Source of the DNA: Zhengitettix transpicula
Taxonomy: Eukaryota; Arthropoda; Insecta; Orthoptera; Tetrigidae
Assembly (NCBI GenBank): GCA_037074705.1
Contig: CM073595.1
Location: forward strand, 65,338,139 to 65,402,138
Length of the DNA stretch: 64,000 nt
Direction of reading: 5' to 3'
The notes beneath the pieces were generated by a model, which did not search any database, was not told the origin of the DNA, and saw nothing but the letters and a program-made list of their open reading frames with translations. A program made the translations under genes and the position numbers. Of the stretch, positions 57,189 to 64,000 are shown piece by piece. Numbering within the stretch: the first letter of the stretch is position 1; every line of letters begins with the position of its first letter.

Positions 57189-57589
57189 CGGTTGAAAAAA
57201 GGCTACCCGGAGTAGTTTCGGTACTGGAAATTTTTTTGTTTTTCTTAGGGTACGAGCTATATTTTCGTCTTTATTCTGTATTTACTCTGTTAAAGTATCT
57301 GGAATAGTTTTCAACTTTATTGAGTTATCGAGTATTTTTTACTGTTTTAATTCGTCGCGATCTTTAAGACACTTTCATTTTATGTAGCCGGAGAGTTTCC
57401 GAATAACGTCAGTGTGGTTTATTTGGAGTTAGATGCCGAGGGGTTAGGTCGGGGAGGGGACTGTAAACGAGTAAATGTTCCTAACGATGGCGCTATTGGT
57501 GCTGGTTAAATGAAATGTTTACCATCGAATCAATTCCTTCTCAGGGTTAATTTAAATAATTTTCCGGGCAACGCCGGGCACTCAGCTAG
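57189..57589 (+). repeat. Direct repeat copy B, intact Helitron-like 3' end
   Basis: Same sequence as copy A with small deletions. The end has CCGGGCAACGCCGGG (hairpin), CACTCAG and CTAG at 57586-57589, followed by T. The body is unrelated to the 24.5 kb type although the 3' end is shared, a feature of Helitron families. Confidence 0.82.
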
Positions 57590-60500
57590 TGTACAATAAA
57601 GAGCAACATCATTTCCAATTTTTTTTCCTGCGTGGACGAAACCGTTCGTGAGCAGGAACTGTTCAGATATCAGCCAGCTTGCTTATTCGATTATGTATCG
57701 ATGAGTTACGTAAACTAATTGTTACTCTGAATACGTTACTTTTCTCACGTCTTTAATATTAACCCAATTGAACCACCATATACATATATTTGATACAAAA
57801 CTAAAGTAGTGGAACACAAAATTATGTAAGCGAACCCTCATTACTTATTTCCTTTGTTCTGATAGCGATATTTTCAACAATGCATCAGTACGCTGGTTAT
57901 TTCAGAACAATTGTTCTTCAACTTATTTTTCGGCTTGACGTAGAGGCTCTATGGTTTAAAGCAGTCCACGCTGTGAGATCGCTGTGACGCCGAATAAGAA
58001 AACGGGCGCGGTTAACAACTTGCATCATTTTAGCAGAGAAACAGGTTTCACGAAGCGACTGACACTTCCTTCATAAGATAAGGAAGAGAAAACCGTGACG
58101 CGCATACATTTCCCAAAAGGCGACTTCTACTGAGTCGTAATGATGATTAGCAGTATTGCCGACTTCTGGATTTCTCTTCGTAACGCAGTTTCTCTGTCAA
58201 TTGCTACTTTGCGCATCAAAGTGGCAGCTTTTTATTTAGCGGGTTTCATTTTGGAACGGCTGACAAAAAAAAACATTTTAATGTAACAAGTTAAATTTTA
58301 CTAAATACCAGTAACCTCATCAAAATTAATTTAAAACATATTTATTCAAATTCAATGACGACAAAATAACATATTAACATAGGTTTATATTAAAATAATA
58401 TAATAACACAAAATAGTTCAGTATATGTTATACAGTAATTTTTCTCTCTTTTTCTTTGGAAAATTCGTCTTTTATATCGTAATAATTAAATGTTTTGGAA
58501 ACATCTTTTTCAACTGATATTATAGACATGTTTGTTAATCGATCTTGAGAACAGACGACCGATGGTTAGATTTTACAATTTTTAATTTTCCAAAAGGACG
58601 CTCACAACGGAATTGTACTTGTTACTGGAATTTTTATGAAAATCCTTATAACTATGTTTATATAGGCAGAAGCTACAAAAATCATAATATACCCTTCCAC
58701 AGACTAAGCTTCATCTCTGCGGGAGTTAAACTCTTCCGAAAATCAGTGTCGTGCTGTTTTCACCATCTCAAAAGAAAATCAAAAGTTTTTGAGCTCATCA
58801 TAATGAAATTAAAAATTTTGTTTCTGTCCGTTCGTTATTTATTAAGAAAATCGTAAATTGGGTGTTTTTGTCTCTATCCAACAACAGCTACTTCGTCTTG
58901 ACTGATATTATGAGTTTTCAGCATACAGCTTGAAACGGTCTCAGACACCTGGAAGCAACTCGTTGGATGACCATTTTGAGCTGCAGTTTTGTAAGCACAT
59001 ATTTTTCCAGGTTTTCCGTTGTCCGTAAGATTAACTGAAAATAAAGTGGAGTGTTTTGGAGGAAAGAATCACGGTGTGAACACTTACACAGCCATACTTA
59101 ATTCAGTCCAGTCCACCCGAGGTGGTCTTCTGTGATTGCGAGTCATACCGGAAATAGGGTGGAAGGTCCGTAGTGGAAACAATTGATTACAGGACGAATT
59201 TCAGTCGGAATTACGTATATTTGGCACGGTAACGCTTCACTGGGAAGCTGCTTTGCTTGAAATTAAATGTTAATCGAACCCAGATTTTCGTTTAAAATCA
59301 TGTGGTACACGCAGTAGTTATGCCAACATTTTGAAATTTAGTTTAATATATATACATATATATGGTGATTAAGAGGAAATAATTAATTAATAAAGAAAAA
59401 TTTGGACTCGCATTGTTAGCGGCATAAAACTCACAAGTCGTACACAAGAATGTGGCAAGAATGCAATGTTTGTGGGTATTGCAGAGGTTGAGGTTGGTTC
59501 GCTAGACGCGCAGAACAGAGTCTGTGGGGAGCCGAGCTCCAGTAAAGTCTTCTTGGAAATATAGCAGTGTACAGACGAAAACTATAAGATCCAGAAAGTG
59601 TCTGGATACATGTAACAACAACTAAAACAGATGGAAAATTCTTACTTGTTGTGGACAGTGAGATAACTACTTGGTATTCAGCGCTGAATGTTTAGAGCGC
59701 TGAGTCTGAATTATTGTATTCTTGATTCAGACCACGTTCGTCAATTTTTGGAGCTCAGGTAACTGCATCCAGCAGTTGACAATCTTCGGAACGAGTTAGT
59801 AGTATTTCTTAAACGAACAGTGAACCAACTTTTGTTTAGACTCAGTGGATAAAAAATGGCCTGTCTATAAAGTGCAATCAGTGTGTGTATACGAACGAGA
59901 CAATTTCCTTGAGTACCAGAGACAGTAAGGTAAAATTCCACAGACTTACTATCTGTAAACTCATAAGTAAAGATATTATCGTCAGATTTCGAATTTCGTA
60001 CAGAATTTAAAGGTCATATTTTATGTTTTTGCATTGTAATAATCTATTGATGAATTAAGTCCATGATAGTTTGGTAAAATTTAATTGTTAACAAGTATTT
60101 CTTTATTAAAGGCACATTAAACGACCCTGAGAAATAGTCATTTTTTTATTGTAAAAGATTAATTGATCATGTATATTGAAATTTAATTCCTTAATAACTT
60201 TTGTGTAAATTATAATTGTTTGCAATTAATAAACATTAATTGTTTGTTTTAATTTATTTTGCATTCTTTATGGGACGTAAAATACCACAAATTGTAGCTC
60301 TAACTTATTTTCCTTTGATCATTTGTAAAATACTACAAATTGACCTTCAACGTGAGGAATTGCTTTTAATTTTAACTGTATTTCATTTGTGATGACTATA
60401 AATTGACGCCTTAACGTGGGGCACATTTTAACCTGGTTTTTATTAAACTAACTTTTATTTGTAATGACCACAATATATATTGACGTCTATAGAGTTTCTG

Positions 60501-62370
60501 TGGTGATGTGACGAGCAAATGTGAGATCCAAACAATTGTTGACACGCGTATGTGAGATACGCAATCCAATTGTAGAGAAAGGGAATGTTAAATAGACGCC
60601 GGTTAATGATAGTGGCAGCGGGAGCTCTACAATTTGTCTGATAACGCTGAAAGTGTACCGGAATTACTGAACTGACTCGCAAAATATATTTGCCATGTAA
60701 TGCACATTTATTTTGTACAACTGTAGCAGATCAATTCGATACCGTCCGATGTTTCCAATGTCCCTATACTTCCTTATTCTTATTGCTGATACCATTTTAT
60801 TAACTTTTTTTCTCATTACCCGTTCTTCGTTAGAAAAATTACTAGTGAAACATAAAAATATGTGGAGAATTTTGAACAAGTCATCGGCCTGTTAATGAAG
60901 CAATTGGCGACTGCTTTCCATGCACGTGCTGTGGCTCGATCGAGGAACTCGATCATAATTGCTGTCGCAACGGATGTCAAGTCAGATGTCAAGTGGGGGG
61001 ACTCCGGGTTAGAGGTTAACTTTTCACAATGTCGACGAAAAGAACTGGACCAATCCTTTTTTTCACCAACGAATCTCAAAGTTATTTGCATGAACGTGAA
61101 CCGTACAAACGTTGACGACTGAACCTCCTGCGTTCTTGTAAGACTATTAAAGGACAGCTTGAGTAATGAAATAGAGTTTTTGGCGAGGTTTGGCATGATA
61201 ATTTTTATATTCTAGACTTAATAAAAAATACACGCTTTTTTAGTGCAAACTTTGTGTCACTACATACATAATATTCAACGAAACCAATTCATAATACAAT
61301 ATTTCTTGAGTAAAACGTTTTTGGGTTTCCATCTGGGTTAATATTTATTACTACATTCATTTCTGTAGAAGAAAAATAATTAAATTGGCTGAATGTACAG
61401 CATATAGTCTAACTACTATTCGTACTTGAACTCCGATGCGTTTCATAGAATTTAAGAGTCTAGATTCTTATAACCCAATATTTCAGTATCATGATTCTTT
61501 GATTTAATAATTTTAGTTACATCTCTAAAGCAGGCCGCACACGGTCAATATTTTTTTTCGTCAATATTTCTACTCATTTTCATTTTTGTCCTTCACTGTG
61601 CCTGTCCGTGTGAGTTGTAATAGTCAATTTTAATTAAATAATAGTTGTGTTTTCTTTCATAAATTATGAATAGTAAGAAAAAAACTTATTTAACTTTCCT
61701 ACTGACTCTCGAGACATAATCATGTACGAACGCGATGTGTTAAACAGTGGTCAAATAAAAAAGACCGTTACAGCCACCACGTACAGTGTTCTGTTGTGCA
61801 GAAAAAAAGACGATATAAATTTCGGTGGACTTACAAATTTTGATAGTCAGGTCTTTCTCCCCTGACTGCCGTGGTCGATTTTTTTGAATTTTTTCGTTTT
61901 GTAGTGTTAAACTTTAACCTGAAGCGGTCGCAAAGTTAGCGACGAAACGTCGATTAATTTTCCATAAATAAATATATTTTTTCTGACTTCAAATTGGCTG
62001 TTGTTTATTTATAATTTATATAGGTTATTTTTAAGTAATATTTGTGGTTTTTATTGACATTATTCTCCGATGCCCGCCGTTTTAAACGATAATTGAAAAA
62101 GGCTGTACAGATAATTACGAAACAAATGTGTGTCTTAATCGAGTGTTAACGTACTGGAAAGATGTAACTCCTTAATCCGCAGTGACAGACTAATTTCTGG
62201 TTAACTGCCCCTTCCACGCCCACTCCCGCCCCAAAACACACACTCCTCTCTGATACGAGAATGAGAATGGAGAGCAACGATTCCTTACGTCTGTATGTCA
62301 ATTGCTTTATCACTCAACAACAAGGGATATTTTATTTTTCCCTACGGTATAGTTTGGTTTTTCTTGCCCG
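57590..62370. other. No gene recognised
   Basis: Short ORFs (longest 126 codons, minus, 60816-61196) without motifs, apart from the hammerhead-like motif at 61919. Confidence 0.35.
61919..61948 (+). ncRNA. Hammerhead-core-like motif
   Basis: CTGAAGC (61919-61925), stem GTCGC/GCGAC (61927-61931 with 61939-61943), GAAACGTCG (61944-61952). The first box differs from CTGATGA at two positions. No Penelope coding region is visible nearby. Confidence 0.33.
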
Positions 62371-62373
62371 GGT

Positions 62374-62520
62374 TGTCATACGTCCATAACCCCCGATTTG
62401 ACTCCAATCTCGGTTTCTTTCGCATTATTTTTATGTAACACCCCTCCACCCCCACCCCTAAGTGTGGTCCTCTCCCGTGCCGAAAGGGGCTGAAATTGTA
62501 CAAATTATCTTCAGTTATTA
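62374..62520 (-). repeat. Helitron-like repeat copy 7
   Basis: Minus strand: TTGCCCGGGTTGTCATACGT, CATAACCCCCGATTTGACTC, TAACACCCCTCCACCCCC and GCCGAAAGGGGCTGAAATTG. The hairpin is only half preserved. Confidence 0.7.
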
Positions 62521-63275
62521 TTTATGTAGGATTTTTTGTTGGCCCACCTTTTGGTTATGGTGGTTGTATGACACTTACCTGAGGCCATTCTTAGCTTCTA
62601 CAAAGGAAACAATTTAGATTCACTGAGAACTATTATTATTATGAAGACTGTTTATGTATTTCTAAGTTAAGGAAGAAAAATGCAAATGTATTCCACAACA
62701 ATACCGTTAGACGGAACAAGAAACGTAGATTCCATTTGAACTCGTTGCAAGTTCCCCACAACACCACTCTGACGTAAGTTTTGTTCCATAAAAGTAGTGG
62801 TAGTTGTTCTGCAACCGTCTTATTCTGGAAACTACACCGGCGTTTGCGTGCTAGAAGACTGGAAACTACCGGGATGTCTCTGTGGCAGCGTTGGGACACT
62901 TCCTTGTTTTCTGCGGAGAAAAACCAAGACATTGAAGTCCCTTCGTGTGTTTAGATTTCATCAACAAGGATATAGCTCAATTCTCAAAAATGACTTATCA
63001 TTTTCTCGCTGACCACAGTCTTCAAATCACACGTTATTTCTTAAGTTACAGTGTGATGACAATCTACGGGGAAATTGATCACATCGGCTTGCTACCACGA
63101 AACGTAGCTCAGAAACAACTTCGACAAATTATTAACCTATCCAATCGATACAAATGGCCGTTTATTATGTCAATATGCAGTCCAAAACAAACATCACTGC
63201 ACGACTACAGAGTCACGAATCGGGTTTACGTGAGTAACGCCTTTGTGAGGACTGAAAGATGTCATAATCATATTG
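62521..63275. other. No gene recognised
   Basis: A 140-codon plus ORF (62945-63367) runs into the next repeat and has no motif. Confidence 0.35.
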
Positions 63276-63535
63276 ATACTGGGTGCCCCGCGTTGCCCAC
63301 TTTGTCATATGTCCATAACCCCCGATTCGACTCCAATCTCGGTTTCTTTCGCATTACTTTTATGTAACACCCCTCCACCCCCACCCCTAATCGTGCTCCT
63401 CTCTCATGCTGAAAGGGTTTAAATGATACAAAAACAACATCGGTAGATCTAATAACAATGTTATTAATCCTGACATATTTATTCCACGCAAATATCTACC
63501 GTTTAACATGTTTGAAAATTTGCACTCCCAACCAC
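63276..63535 (-). repeat. Helitron-like repeat copy 8
   Basis: Minus strand, starting with GCCCCGCGTTGCCCACTTTG (hairpin with changes), then CATAACCCCCGATTCGACTC, the TAACACCCCTCC block, an AAATATCTACCGTTTAACAT core and ACCCCCGCTTGGGGG. Confidence 0.7.
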
Positions 63536-63589
63536 CCCCGCTTGGGGGAGTTAAACGGCAAGTTGAATGCCATAATTAAGCTCAGCTAC

Positions 63590-63740
63590 ATCCATAACCC
63601 CGGATTTGACTCGAATCTCGATTGCTTTTGCGTTATTTTTATGTAACGCCACTTCACCCCCACCCCTAAGCGTGTTCCCCTCCCATGCCTAAAGGGGACA
63701 AATATACAAACACTCTGTTTTATTTATTAAATTTCTACTT
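63590..63740 (-). repeat. Helitron-like repeat copy 9, partial
   Basis: Minus strand, sharing CATAACCCCGGATTTGACTC, TAACGCCACTTCACCCCCAC and CATGCCTAAAGGGG, and ending in the TTTTATTTATTAAA stretch also found at 30826. A further copy probably starts at 63966 (TTGCCCGAGTGCG) and leaves the window. Confidence 0.65.
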
Positions 63741-64000
63741 TCTTAATTGTATTTTCTGAAAACTGTTCGGATTTAGTAACGTATATAAATACCCTGTGAT
63801 TGAGAACCCGTATTATTGTAGATATACACTATTTGTTTAACAACAATTTTTTGTAATCTGTACTTAAATTATGACATAAATAAAGTATTTAATTTTTACT
63901 AGATGTAAATGATGTATTGAGTCTCTACTTTTCATAGTGAACTATTGGAGTTTGCTAATTTTGGCATTGCCCGAGTGCGTAAAGGGAGGATTTATTTGGT

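Noticed and set aside
62945..63367. 140-codon ORF as a gene
   Set aside because: Its 3' third runs through a Helitron-like repeat and no motif or splice support is seen.
63276..64000. CRISPR-like array of spaced repeats
   Set aside because: Repeats are long, diverged, irregularly spaced and dispersed in both orientations; eukaryotic TE copies.

Overview
This 64 kb window looks like nuclear DNA of a large, repeat-rich arthropod genome, most likely an insect; I cannot name the species. Evidence: one intron-rich gene with GT/AG introns of 0.1-1.7 kb, high A+T, and many decayed elements of classes typical of insects (mariner, pogo/Tigger, Penelope-like, BEL/Pao, RNase H-bearing and other non-LTR elements, tRNA-derived SINEs). 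No bacterial operons, rRNA, CRISPR arrays or intact tRNA genes were seen.

Layout. 1-2.3 kb: 5' flank, no gene. 2.3-12.4 kb: the only convincing host gene, plus strand, eleven exons in consistent phase from ATG 2324, about 646 aa, function not recognised. It has an unusually long acidic exon (8448-9463) and either a stop at 12445 or continued splicing out of the window. Its introns carry a near-perfect fold-back palindrome (4587-4894) with a decayed sister (about 4965-5255), a pogo-type MITE (6635-7109), a tRNA-derived SINE (9705-9972) and two inverted pairs of tRNA-like heads (near 7.9 and 11.8 kb). 12.4-17.5 kb: very A+T-rich, with a deleted Tigger-like transposase (about 12.95-13.48 kb, minus), a stem-loop (15.2-15.34 kb) and a tandem repeat (15.5-16.05 kb).

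17.5-64 kb: TE-rich and visibly richer in CpG. It holds an unidentified coding-like patch (17.69-18.48 kb), two minus-strand non-LTR RT remnants (19.44-20.13 and 20.98-22.59 kb), a DDE transposase N-terminus (27.0 kb), three Penelope-like GIY-YIG remnants (32.3-33.5, 36.4-36.8, 46.6-47.2 kb), a complete but dead mariner (38256-39376), an RNase H-bearing non-LTR 3' end (41.1-41.76 kb, minus), an inverted-repeat element (43682-44434), a BEL/Pao RT remnant (45.66-46.15 kb) and at least ten copies of a repeat family whose better-preserved 3' ends look like Helitron termini (C+G hairpin, then CTAG followed by T).

The unifying signal is mobile-element biology. A hammerhead-core-like motif (CTGAWGA, short hairpin, GAAAC) recurs at least six times, with two more hairpin-GAAAC relics lacking the first box. 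It sits in or beside Penelope-type sequences and inside two palindromes. It is the best candidate for an RNA system worth following up. The host gene is the best candidate for an uncharacterised protein.
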